64,000 nucleotides of DNA, taken from contig JABLUY010000184.1 in the NCBI GenBank assembly GCA_013306675.1, positions 1 through 64,000 on the forward strand, given 5' to 3'. Made by a program: the position numbers and the translations under genes. Positions 42,016 through 51,155 of the stretch are shown here, piece after piece (the first letter of the stretch is position 1; every line of letters starts with the position of its first letter). This DNA is from Thraustochytrium sp. TN22. Taxonomy: Eukaryota; Sar; Bigyra; Thraustochytrida; Thraustochytriidae. The notes beneath the pieces were generated by a model, which saw nothing but the letters and a program-made list of their open reading frames with translations, did not search any database and was not told where the DNA came from.

Positions 42016-42104
42016 ACCTTCTCCCTCCGCAGGTATTACCAACTGATCAGGTTCAAAGGGTATGATCTCAGCACCCAAAAGGACGCACCCCCGACCCCAA
42101 AAGT
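42016..42104 (-). promoter_or_regulatory. TPP (thiamine pyrophosphate) riboswitch aptamer
   Basis: On the minus strand the conserved THI-element blocks occur in order: GGGGGTGC; GGGTGCTGAGA (42066-42076); ACCCTTTGAACCTGATC (42045-42061); GGTAATACCTGCGGAGGGA (42022-42040). Flanks ACTTTT (42099-42104) and GAAGGT (42016-42021) can pair as a P1 stem. These match the pyrimidine-sensor CUGAGA, the ACCUGAU block, and the UAAUACC-GCG-AGGGA pyrophosphate-sensor region of TPP riboswitches. The aptamer lies about 75 nt past the stop codon of the folate-receptor-like gene, on the same strand, so it is most simply in its 3' UTR as in plant THIC. The next gene start on this strand, the giant apple protein, is over 870 nt away. 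Confidence 0.9.
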
Positions 42105-42179
42105 CTCCTGTGTTCCGCCTCGCTGCAGCATGCACGAGGGCAGGGCTGACGATGGCGCTTCGAGCGGCAAGGGGCGCGC

Positions 42180-43112
42180 TTAGGTCATGACGACGTTGTG
42201 GGTGCGGGCGTTGTCGGCCTCCTTGTCTTCGCCAATGGTGTCGAAGTTGTCCGGCGCGAAGTAGGGCTTGCCCATGCGCTCGCGGCGGATCAGAAGGACG
42301 GACCAGCAGCAGACAAGGCCGGCGACGACGGAGAGCACGATGATGGCAATCTTGGCGCCCTGCGAGAGCTTGCTGCCCTCATCCTCGGTCTCGGGGGTGA
42401 TCGAGGGGCAGTTGAACCAGTTGCCGTCGGCCTCGCCGGTCTCCTCGTCAGGGCACGAGATGAAGGAGTCCATGCGGCAGGCCTCGAACCAGGCGTCGCA
42501 GTAGTCGCCGCGAATGGGCATGCCCTCGATCTCCCAGGAGTTGGCCTCCGGGGTGTTGGTGTGATCCACGTTGGGCGCGTACTTGCGGAAGAGGCCGGCG
42601 TTGACGTCGCACTCGTACAGGCAGTACTCCTGCACGAAGAAGCGCTCGCACTGCTGGCTCAGCGTGCCGCAGCGGTTCCAGTTGAACTCCTCGCCGTACG
42701 CCTGGCGCATCTGCTCGGGGCTCTGCACCACGTCAGCCTGGCAGCACGAGTTGTGGTTCCAGGGCGAGCACTCCGGGAGCGTCTGGTTCTGGGGCGCCGG
42801 GTGGCTGAAGTCGTCGTACTGCAGGTGGCAGGTGCCCGTGTCGTTGTACGACTGCAGGCCGTTGGCGATGCGCTGCGCCGAGACGGCGTCGTTCGGGTTC
42901 GTCGGGTACGTGAAGAACCACATGGTGTAGGCCATATCGAACTCCGGGTCATCCTTGGCCACGTACTTGAACGCCGGCCCGAACAGGTTCTCGCACAGGC
43001 CCTTGCCGTTCTTGTACAGCGTCTCGAACGTCACGCACGTCGGCTCCGCCGCCTCCGCGCCGCCGGCGGCGGCCGCGGCCACCGCCAGCACCATGGCCAG
43101 GCGCTGAATCAT
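42180..43112 (-). CDS. Folate-receptor-family type I membrane protein, probably B1-regulated
   Basis: 310 residues from ATG 43112 (MIQRLAMVLAVAAAAAGGAE gives a signal peptide). The ectodomain is Cys-rich with the folate receptor pattern: CENLFGPAFKYVAKDD; CSPWNHNSCCQ; CGTLSQQCERFFVQEYCLYE (the family's C..FF.Q..C..ECSP-like core); then GDYCDAWFEAC. A C-terminal TM helix (about residues 253-275, AIIVLSVVAGLVCCWSVLLI) and a 35-residue cytoplasmic tail replace the GPI anchor common in animals. The family binds folates or riboflavin. The downstream TPP aptamer suggests a link to thiamine instead, which is an inference. The 5' leader contains GGCA tetramers (plus-strand TGCC, about 43138-43186). 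Confidence 0.88.
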   Translation of the reverse strand: MIQRLAMVLAVAAAAAGGAEAAEPTCVTFETLYKNGKGLCENLFGPAFKYVAKDDPEFDMAYTMWFFTYPTNPNDAVSAQRIANGLQSYNDTGTCHLQYDDFSHPAPQNQTLPECSPWNHNSCCQADVVQSPEQMRQAYGEEFNWNRCGTLSQQCERFFVQEYCLYECDVNAGLFRKYAPNVDHTNTPEANSWEIEGMPIRGDYCDAWFEACRMDSFISCPDEETGEADGNWFNCPSITPETEDEGSKLSQGAKIAIIVLSVVAGLVCCWSVLLIRRERMGKPYFAPDNFDTIGEDKEADNARTHNVVMT

Positions 43113-45215
43113 CCTCCCTCCCGCGCACGTGCTCGTCTGCGCCTGCCCGCTGCCTGCCCGCCTGCCTGCCTGCCTGCCTGCCTGCGTGCGTGCCGCCGCG
43201 CGCTCCTTTCCTGCTCTGCCGCGCCGCTGCAGTTGCGCGTTTGCTGGCGCCGGGGCGGCGCGCGCTGGGCGGTGGATCTTCCGATCCAGACCGCCGCGGC
43301 CGCGGGGAGCGGCTGCGACGCCCGGGCCGGCCTGCACTTTGCTGCTTATGAGCATGATTGATTGGTTGCCCGGGTCTTGGCCGGGCGGCACGAGTCCGAG
43401 CGTGCACCGTAGGCAGTGGCAGGTGCGGCTGAGGTACCGACTTGGGGCCCTTCCGGCTGCCCTTTCTACCGCCGCGCAAGCTCGCACGCGCCAGGGCAAC
43501 TTGAAGGCAAACAACGCGCAGACGCGCGGGCGGCGCGGCCAGCCGAAGCACTGCACGGAAGGGACACGGAAGGCAAGGCAACGGCGGCTGGGCTGACCGA
43601 CCGCGATCCCGGCGACGCCACTGGACTGCACCGCGCTCGCCTCCGAGGCGCCTCACCTCGCGCGCGCGTTGGTGCACGCCTGCACGCATCATCGCGGGAT
43701 CGGCGGCCAGTCGCTGATCAGACCGACGCGCGAAGATCTTTCGGAAACGTCACTGTGCAGTGGATAGAGAGCACTGCCCGCTGGCCGGCAGTGCTGCATC
43801 GGCCACGGCGCTCCAAGCGCCCGACAGCCAGCTGCTAACGGCTGGCTGCGCCTGCCAGTGCCAGTGCCGCGGCGACTCGGAGCCGGGCGAGCCTCGGCGA
43901 GTCATGGCCACGTTCTGGCAACGCAGCCCAGGATGAGAAAAAGGTTGGCCGGAGGATCTTCTTATGAGACAGTGACGCAGGCAGCATCGCGGCGCGTTCC
44001 TTCCTGCCGATGGACGCCGACAGGGATTGTTACTGAGACTGCCGTGGTGGCGTTGCGTTGCACTGCTGGCCGGCGCTCGTCGGCGCTCGCCGCTTGCAAC
44101 TACTAGGCTAACTTAGCTTACTTTGCTGGCCACTGCTTCAAGCCGGCGAGGCACTGCATCGGCCCGACGGGCGAGTCGCCGTCGTCGGCGACGCTGGCCG
44201 CCATCCGCGCAGACGCAATGCACTGCAGTGCACTGCCCAGTGCCCGTCACGGTTCTGACCATGTGTGAGGTGAGTCAGCGATCAGCCTGTGCCCTCGCCG
44301 CCGCCCCACCTGCACCGTGCATAGGTGACCAACATGACCGGCCGCGTCGTGCTCTGCTGAGCGCCCATCATGTCCCAAGTCGCTCCGGGTGAGCAGCTGG
44401 AGCTCGCCAATGAGCACGCCGCACTGCGGCCACAGCACGGCGCCCGCCAGGGACGCCCTTGAGCTGCCTTTGCAGGCCTTTGCAGGCCTTCGCAGCCTCT
44501 CCCTTGAGCTGCCTGCTAGCTAGCTAGCCTTGAGCTGTGAGAGCCACTCAACCCGGCCCACAACCCGGGTGGCGGCGCCGGCAGCCTCGCGCGCCTCGCG
44601 GCCTTGTTCTCGTTCTTGCTGGGCGGCGGCCAGCCTGAGCCTGACTCATGACTGGAGAGCCTGAGGTGTTTTGATCGTTGCCGCCGCTGCTGCCTCTTCA
44701 CCACGGTCTCCCAAGCAACTGTGACCCCAGAGCTGGGCTCCGGCTGGGCTCCCTGTTGTCGTCGCTCTTCGAAAGCACAGCGGGCATCGCGCATCGCCTG
44801 GGCCAGGCCGGCGCTCCGGCGGCCGGGTTCCTCGCAGCGCGCGCGCGCGCGCGGGCCCTGGGCGAGCACGCGAGGAGCGGGCAGCGGAACGAGGCGCCCC
44901 CCCCCGCCCTCTCGCGCGCGCGCGCTCCTCGTCGCAGCCGCGGCGGTGCCGCTGGAGGCACCCGCCGCGGCACCGCGTACGGGCTCGAAGCGCGGCCGCA
45001 GAACCTGAATCGGATCGGGACGGTCTCAGGCTGCGCCTGCGCTCGCCCTGCCCTGCGCCGACGCCCGCCCAGGGGCGCGACGCGCGGCGCGGCGCGGCGC
45101 GGTCCCTCCCTCCCGCGCTCTCCGCCCCCTGAGGCCCTCCGGAAGGCGCACGTGGCGGCAAACCCAGATCCGCGGCGCCGCTTCCAGGCCCGCCGTGCCA
45201 CGTAGTGCCATCATC
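43113..45215. other. 2.1-kb gene-free stretch
   Basis: No supported gene. It contains TGCC/GGCA tetramers close to the folate-receptor-like start, a TTTGCAGGCC duplication (about 44468-44487), GCTAGCTAGCTAG (about 44515-44527) and a very GC-rich part (44820-45180) leading into MOG1. The lower-GC middle (43730-44400) has only short, non-conserved open frames. Confidence 0.5.
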
Positions 45216-46049
45216 ATGGCCTCGGACACCGTCAGCGACGCGGCGCCGGCCGCGAGCGCGAGCGCGGGCGGCGCGGCGCCGGCCGGCGCCGGCGTCGCCG
45301 CCGATGCCGCTGCCGCCGCCGCCGCGCCGGCAGAGACCGCCGCTAGTGCGAGTGCCAAGCCCGCGGCGGCGCAGCCGGCGGCCGCGGCCACCACCACCAC
45401 GACCGCCACCAACGACCAGCAGCAGGAGGAAGAGACCCAGGTCGCGGCTCTAAACCTGGCGAAGCGCGAGCTGTTTGGCGGCGCCATCACCGCCCTGGCG
45501 CCCGTCGCCTTCGTGGACGTCAGTACAGTGCGCGCAGTTCCAGACCACCAGGAGGTGCTCTCGGACCAGAACACGGACCGCTCCATCATCGTGGAGCTGC
45601 TGGAGCTGACGACGACCGAGAGCAACGATACCGCCGGCAAGTACTTCTTCGAGGACCTCGCGGGCGCCAACGGCTCCGAGCAGACGGTCGTGGAACACAT
45701 CGAGACCGGCCTGCCCGTGAGCACCATGCCCTGCCTCGCGGGCGTGGACGACCCGGACGCCACGGCCAGCGTCGTCATCGGCACGCAGATGGTCGCCAAG
45801 TTCCGCGAGGCCGCCAAGAACAAGATCCGCGTCTTCCTCTGCAACCTGCGCCTGCCCAAATACTCCACCGACGTGCTCATCACGCTGAACGCGCCCGTCA
45901 GCGTCGACGCCGCCAGCAGCAGCGCCAAGTCGCTGCAGGCCGCCGGCTTTGCGCTCGACGCGCCCGAGGAGCAGCAGAGCGAGGATCTCCGCATCTTCCG
46001 CAGCTTCCTCGAGTCCTTTGCCGTCGCCAACCTCGCCCTTTTCGGCTGA
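45216..46049 (+). CDS. MOG1: MOG1 / RAN guanine nucleotide release factor homologue
   Basis: 277 residues from ATG 45216 (MASDTVSDAAPAAS). The frame upstream opens only with a GTG. The first ~70 residues are Ala/Thr-rich and disordered. The Mog1 core follows: KRELFGGAITALAPVAFVDV, RAVPDHQEVLSDQNTDRSII, VELLEL, and later RVFLCNLRLPKYSTDVLITL and FRSFLESFAVANLALFG. MOG1 binds Ran and promotes release of its nucleotide in nuclear transport. The core is of normal length; the Ala-rich extension is not typical of yeast or animal proteins. Confidence 0.9.
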   Translation: MASDTVSDAAPAASASAGGAAPAGAGVAADAAAAAAAPAETAASASAKPAAAQPAAAATTTTTATNDQQQEEETQVAALNLAKRELFGGAITALAPVAFVDVSTVRAVPDHQEVLSDQNTDRSIIVELLELTTTESNDTAGKYFFEDLAGANGSEQTVVEHIETGLPVSTMPCLAGVDDPDATASVVIGTQMVAKFREAAKNKIRVFLCNLRLPKYSTDVLITLNAPVSVDAASSSAKSLQAAGFALDAPEEQQSEDLRIFRSFLESFAVANLALFG

Positions 46050-46913
46050 GCAGGCGCGGCGCACCATGCGCTGTGCAGAGCAAGCAAGTTCACTCTGCTT
46101 GCCACGTCTCTGATCACCACACAAACTATACGCACGCACGCACGCACGCGCGCATGCACGCTCTGCACCGTACCGCACAGCACCGCACTGCGCTGCACTT
46201 CGCGCTGGCAGACAGCCGCCCCGACCGGATGCCCTGCTCTGCCCTGCCTTCGCCTCTGCTTCGCTTCTGTTGAACTGTTTTCCGCTCCAGTAGCTTGACC
46301 ACGAAGAAGACAATGAACAAGAAGTCGAAGGAGACTATATATCGAGCTGCTGCCCGGCCCAAACAGCACGCAGCGCCGATCGTGCCCTCTTGCTTGACAG
46401 TGAAGAAGAAGGAGTCCACTGCAGAGCGCTGCACCTCCTCGACCCTCCTCAGCATCAGCATCAGCCTTTCTTTCTCCAGGACACTAGGGTCAACGCAAGG
46501 CCCCTTGCGGATGCTCTGGACCGCCCTTGCGCTCCGGGAAACCGACCGTGGTCGCGGCGTGCATTTGCTCCAGCGCGCGCGCCGGTGCTGCTTGCTTGGC
46601 CGGGGGTGGGGGTTGGGTAGCGCGTGGCGTACGTATGCCCGAACGTAAACTACGAAACACGCTGTTTCTCGAGGCACTCTCACGCCACGCTAGCTAGAGA
46701 GCGCCTTGCGCCTTGCGCTAGCCGCTAGCTAGCCCAGCCCTTCGCTCGCCCCGGGCCCGCGCTCCCTCGGCGCGCGCGACAGGCGCTGGCCGTCCCGGCG
46801 AGCGGGAGATCCCGGCCGCCGCGACTCGGATGATCTTCGTCGAGCGACGCCGGCAGCGGCTCAGAGCCGAGACGGCAGCGCGGCGCGGCGCGGCGCGGGG
46901 CGGCGGCGGCGGC
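46050..46913. other. Intergenic region
   Basis: About 860 bases between MOG1 and the OTU gene. It has an ACGC(A) run near 46130-46150, a possible TATA-like TATATATC at about 46335, and GCTAGC palindromes near 46690-46735. No gene recognised. Confidence 0.45.
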
Positions 46914-48095
46914 ATGGCGGCCATGGCGGCGCGGCTGTCGCACGATGAGCTCATGGCGGACCCGTCGTTCGCGCGCACGGTGAATGAGGAGTGGGAGGAG
47001 CAGAAGCGCGAGATCATCGCGCGCGCGCGCGCGGCCAAGTTCAAGAGAGATGCCGCGGCAAACTTCGTGGAGGCCATGACGATCTACAACGCGTTCCTGG
47101 ACGCCGCGGCGGCGAATCAATGGGACAACGCGTTCTACTGTCTGCACCTCTACGTGGAGATTGTGCTCAGAGCCAAGCTCAACAAGAACACGCGCTTCGT
47201 CAAGCAGGCGGCGGAAGTGCAGGACACGCTGGACCACCTGCAGAGCCAGATGAACCGGTGCATGGACGGCATCCGCGTGCAGATCATCGAAAAGCACAGG
47301 CCCGCCGAGGAGGCGCGCAGACAACGCGCGATGGAAGCCGCGTCGGGCCAGACGGGCGGAAGGAGCGCCGCGCCGGCGCGCGGCGCCTCGGGGGCCGGGT
47401 CCAGACGGTCCGAGCTGACGGCCAAGCAGGCCATGATGGCGCTGGACGCGCTCCGGCTGGACGGCAAGAAGACCGAGGTGCGCTTCTATGGCGACTTCCA
47501 CGAGGAGGACGAGGACACGCCCTCTGCGCCGCCGTCCGGCGCGCCGCCCTCGTACGAGGCCGCCATGGCGGACCGCCGCAACGAGGGCGCGCGCATGTAC
47601 AACATCGTGCGCAACGAGGGCTGCCTGGAGGGCCAACTTTACCGCGTCAAGTCCATTCCCGGCGACGGCAACTGCGCCTTCCGCGCCATTGTGCAGGGCC
47701 AGCACGACGGAGGCCTGTCGGCGGACCGCGAGACCGCCCTGGCGCTCGCGCTGCGACGCGACGCGGCGCGAGAGCTGCTGCGCTGCGCGGAGGAGGAGAT
47801 GACCGGCACGGGCCTCACCGTGGAGCAGATCGTCCTCATGAAGGACACCAAGTACCCGACTTTTGACGAGTACGTGGCGGCCATGTCGCGCAACGAGTAC
47901 GCTGGCGAGACGGAGTTTTGGCTCCTGTCGCGCAAGCACGACATCAACATCGCCGTCTTTCAGCCCAAGGGCTCCGGCTACGAGCACCTTCTCACCTACG
48001 GCAACGCACAATCGAATCCGATCAAGCTCCTCTGGCGCCGCGGCCAGTTCTCCGAGGCCGGCAACCACTATGACCTCCTTCTCGACAGCGACTGA
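46914..48095 (+). CDS. OTU-domain deubiquitinase with helical N-terminal domain
   Basis: 393 residues from ATG 46914 (MAAMAARLSHDELMADPSF), preferred over ATG 46830 for its context (GGC-ATG-G). Residues ~20-130 are helical, with NEEWEEQKREIIARARAAKF then NFVEAMTIYNAFLDAAAANQ and a conserved-looking AFYCLHLYVEIVLRAKLNKN; this may be a MIT-like or dimerisation domain. A disordered linker with PPSGAPPSYEAAM (a PPxY-like site) follows. The C-terminal OTU domain has SIPGDGNCAFRAI with catalytic Cys254 and the terminal AGNHYDLLL with His385. OTU enzymes cleave ubiquitin chains. The linkage preference cannot be read from the sequence. Confidence 0.88.
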   Translation: MAAMAARLSHDELMADPSFARTVNEEWEEQKREIIARARAAKFKRDAAANFVEAMTIYNAFLDAAAANQWDNAFYCLHLYVEIVLRAKLNKNTRFVKQAAEVQDTLDHLQSQMNRCMDGIRVQIIEKHRPAEEARRQRAMEAASGQTGGRSAAPARGASGAGSRRSELTAKQAMMALDALRLDGKKTEVRFYGDFHEEDEDTPSAPPSGAPPSYEAAMADRRNEGARMYNIVRNEGCLEGQLYRVKSIPGDGNCAFRAIVQGQHDGGLSADRETALALALRRDAARELLRCAEEEMTGTGLTVEQIVLMKDTKYPTFDEYVAAMSRNEYAGETEFWLLSRKHDINIAVFQPKGSGYEHLLTYGNAQSNPIKLLWRRGQFSEAGNHYDLLLDSD

Positions 48096-48437
48096 CACGC
48101 GGCTGACACAGTGTGAGTGAGGGAGAGTTTGCGTGGGGCCAGGCACACCGGCCACGGGCGCTTGCGAGCCTCCTACCCTTCGAACGACGGCAGGCGGGAG
48201 ATATCTGATCATCAATGTGTTCTTGTCCCTGCTTCACGTTGCTGCTCGCCGATCCAGCCATCGGCACTTGTCACTTGCCACCCACCAATGATCATCCCAT
48301 CGTTCATGGGAGGTGTAGGGGACAGGATCTCGCTGTCCTGGTCCGAGTCCCTCGGTGGCAACGGCTGCAGCGCAATCGAGACCTCAAAACGCCGCCTGAG
48401 CCTGCTCAGAGCCGAGGCCACACGGACGGGGAAGAGC

Positions 48438-49505
48438 ATGGCGCAGCGCGACGTGGCGCAAGCGCTCGGCCCGCGCCCGCGCAGCGAGGCGCTGCGCAAG
48501 GCGCTCGAGGTGGAGGGCTTCTTCGAGCCGCTGCGAGACCAGGGCGCCGCGCATGAGTCCGTGCCGGTGTACGCCGCGCGCCTCGAAGACCTCGGCGTCT
48601 CTTTCGCGGACCGGGTCGTCGTGGTGCCACTGGGCGGCAGCGGCAAGGACAATGCGGAGCTGCAGAGGCTGACTGCCGTGGCCGCGGCCTTTCTGACACC
48701 GCTCGCGCAGGCGCAGGTGGAGCGCCTGCCGGCCTTCGCGGACGCGCAGCGCCTGCGGCTCTTCCGGGACCCGCGTAGCGGGCGGCTCAGCGCCAAGCAG
48801 CTGCTCCTGGGCCTCGAGCGTGCCGTGCCCGCGCATGCCTCGAGACTGCTGGCCGTGGCCCTGGATGGCGCCACGGATGCTGGCGCGGCCTTGGTCCAGG
48901 GTGCAGACCGCCGCGTCGCGCTGCTCGACTTGGGCGGGCTGGCGGACACTTCTCCTCGCGCGCATGTGCAGGCAATTTGCCGGGCTACGATGCAACTCTG
49001 GGCGTCGCCAGCGCCGTGCAGCTACTTTCGCTGCGCGATGAACGCGCCCGGGCCGGCGCCCTCGCCATACCCGTTCGAGCTGTGCCCGATCTGCCTGCGC
49101 AAGCTCAGTCTGGTGCAGGGTCCGCCGGCCTTTGACCCGATCGCGCGGTACGTGCGGCTCTTTCACGCATACCGCGAAGCCGGCGCCTTTTTCGGTGTCG
49201 AGGTTCAATGGCTGGCGGAGCGACTTGCGCATTTGGGCCGCTACGAGTTCATCGACGAGCTGGAGCGCGAGCCTACGACGGCGGCTAGTGCGGTGTGCGA
49301 AAATATCACATGCGAGAGCACGACGAGCGCCGTGTGCAAGCCTGCGATACGCAAGTCGATGCATGCCGATGCGATGCGCGAGTTGCGCGAGACGCCAACA
49401 AAGGGCGAGATGCAAATCAGCGCCAAGCGCGAGAGTGACCTTGCCACTCTCAAGTCTCGCATGCAGCAGCGAGCACACAAGCCAGCCACTGTATACTTTG
49501 GCTAA
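48438..49505 (+). CDS. Archaemetzincin-like protein lacking the zinc-binding HExxH
   Basis: 355 residues from ATG 48438 (AGC-ATG-G; MAQRDVAQALGPRPRSEALR). In-frame ATGs also exist upstream. The C-terminal part has the archaemetzincin Cys signature: CSYFRCAMN (Cys194, Cys199) followed by ELCPICLRKL (Cys216, Cys219) and a closing segment like IARYVRLFHAYREAGAFFGV. In active family members HExxHxxGxxxC immediately precedes the first Cys. Here the aligned stretch reads CRATMQLWASPAPC with neither His nor Glu, so peptidase activity is not expected. The last ~20 residues (LATLKSRMQQRAHKPATVYF) are encoded by the first unit of a downstream minisatellite. Confidence 0.75.
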   Translation: MAQRDVAQALGPRPRSEALRKALEVEGFFEPLRDQGAAHESVPVYAARLEDLGVSFADRVVVVPLGGSGKDNAELQRLTAVAAAFLTPLAQAQVERLPAFADAQRLRLFRDPRSGRLSAKQLLLGLERAVPAHASRLLAVALDGATDAGAALVQGADRRVALLDLGGLADTSPRAHVQAICRATMQLWASPAPCSYFRCAMNAPGPAPSPYPFELCPICLRKLSLVQGPPAFDPIARYVRLFHAYREAGAFFGVEVQWLAERLAHLGRYEFIDELEREPTTAASAVCENITCESTTSAVCKPAIRKSMHADAMRELRETPTKGEMQISAKRESDLATLKSRMQQRAHKPATVYFG

Positions 49506-49812
49506 AAGAGAAGATGCGGTTGTGCTCGCGCTCTCTTGCCACTCTCACGTCTCGCATGCAGCAGCGAGCACACAAGCCAGCCACTGTATACTTTGGCTAA
49601 AAGAGAAGATGCGGTTGTGCTCGCGCTCTCTTGCCACGCTCACGTCTCGCATGCAGCAGCGAGCACACAGATATACTTTGGCTGAAAGAGAAGATGCGGT
49701 CGTGCTCGCGCTCTCCTGCCACTCTCAAGGCTCGCATGCAGCACCGAGCACACAAGCCAGCCACGGTATACTTTGGCTGAAAGAGAAGATGCGGTTGTGC
49801 TCGCGCTCTCGT
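49441..49812 (+). repeat. 95-bp minisatellite, four units, overlapping a stop codon
   Basis: Units begin TTGCCACTCTCAAGTCTCGC at 49441, 49536 and 49631, and with one base changed at 49716. The third unit is 10 bases shorter. Each holds GCATGCAGCAGCGAGCACAC and TATACTTTGGCTAAAAGAGA or close variants. The first unit is the coding end of the archaemetzincin-like gene and supplies its TAA. A GTGAGAGCTC duplication closes the array. Confidence 0.9.
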
Positions 49813-49907
49813 GAGAGCTCGTGAGAGCTCGCGAGTTCGCGTTCCCTGCGAAACGAAACGCCACGCATGTGTACCATCATCACTATCATCGTAATCGTCG
49901 TCCATGT

Positions 49908-50866
49908 TCAGTTTGAAGAGGCAAAGGCGTCTGCGATAAAGTCGAGGACAGGTGCGAGCTTGTCGCCGCCCTCTTGCACAGAAATAGGGGCGAAGTCAAC
50001 GTCGCAGCCAGCGTCGCTGTCGAAGCTAAAGGGGACGCCCTCGGTGCCGAGCGCGATCTCCATCTCGTCGTCGCCCTCGGTGTCGAGAGAGTGGCGCGAG
50101 GCCTTGAGCGCGTCAAGCTCCTTCTCGAGGGTCTTGCGCAGCTTCTCCGGCGCAAGCGCGCCGGCCACCTCGCTCTTGTTGCAGGCGACGAGCATGCGCG
50201 GCTCGCAATCGGCGCGGATGCACTCCACGAAGACGTCGTACAAAAAGCTGGCCACCTCGCGAAGCTCCTTGGCTGAGGGCGAATCAGTGTCCACCACAAA
50301 GACAATGCAGCTAGCCTGCGGCACAACCTCGGGCAGCTGTGTGCGCAGGCGGCCGTGGCCCGGGAAGTCGATCACGCGCCGCGGCGTCTCGTCGTCGGCG
50401 CCCTGCAGCGCGAAGGTCTTGTCCTGCATCTCCATGGACGTGACGCACTCCGGACAGGTGTCCGCCAGTCTGCGTGTGAGCATGCGTGCACGCGCGCGTG
50501 CGGGTTAGTCAGCTCGCCCTCGCTGTCCTCGTCCTCGTCTCCGTCCTCCACGGTGGAGGTTCCCAGGGCCGCGCGCGCCACGTACAGCCTGTAAAAGAGC
50601 GTGGTCTTGCCGGAGCCCGTGTGTCCGAGCAGCAGCACGGCGTCGCCCTTCTTGCGGCGGCCGCCGGCGCCGCCGGCGCCCGCGGCGCCGCCCTGCGCGA
50701 GCGCGCCGGCCGCCCACGTGGCGAGCAGCAGCGCCGCCAGCGTCAAGGCCAGCACGAGCGCGAGCGCCACATCGCCCGAGACGCCGAGCGCCTGCGCCAC
50801 GGCGGCCTCCGCGCCGGCCAGCGCGCCGCGCGCCGCCTGCGGCAGAGCGCCGCGCACCGCCTCCAT
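49908..50866 (-). CDS. SRPRB: Signal recognition particle receptor beta subunit (one intron)
   Basis: Two exons: 50866-50586 and 50469-49908, giving 280 residues. The intron (50585-50470, 116 nt) has donor GTACGTGG, a CTGACTAAC branch-site-like element and acceptor CGCAG. Splicing restores FYRL-LADTCPECVTSM, the family's (Y/F)xLL...TVTSM wording. An N-terminal TM helix (about 33-56, VALALVLALTLAALLLATWA) anchors it in the ER membrane. The GTPase motifs are G1 GHTGSGKTT (81-89), G3 DFPGHGRLR (from 128) and G4 NKSE (191-194). SRPRB recruits SRP receptor alpha to the translocon. An acidic insert between G4 and the C terminus is unusual but mild. Confidence 0.93.
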
Positions 50867-51155
50867 CCTGCCTCCGCCGCGCGCGCGCGAGCTCGCGGCC
50901 GCTCCGCTGCAGCGCCGGCGCCGCCAACGCAAACGCCAACGCAAAGCTGGACTGCTGCTTTCCGGAGTCCAACGTGAACTCACAGACAGTCAAGCCCAGC
51001 GCCGCGGACTCGGAGGCCGAGGAGCAGGAGGACGCGGCCGCAGCAAGGACGCGGGCAAGGAGGACGCCGTGGAAAAGAATACAAAGAGCTTGCTCGCTTC
51101 GTTTTGGGGTTCTCCTCTCTTTCTCTGTTTCTCTGTGACGGACGCCACGCAAAGG

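Noticed and set aside
41659-42135. 158-codon minus-strand frame across the riboswitch
   Set aside because: Its first third translates the TPP aptamer and the rest has no family resemblance.
45216-49505. Operon of MOG1, OTU and archaemetzincin-like genes
   Set aside because: They share strand, but gaps are 340-860 bases with promoter-like sequence and the products have no evident shared pathway.
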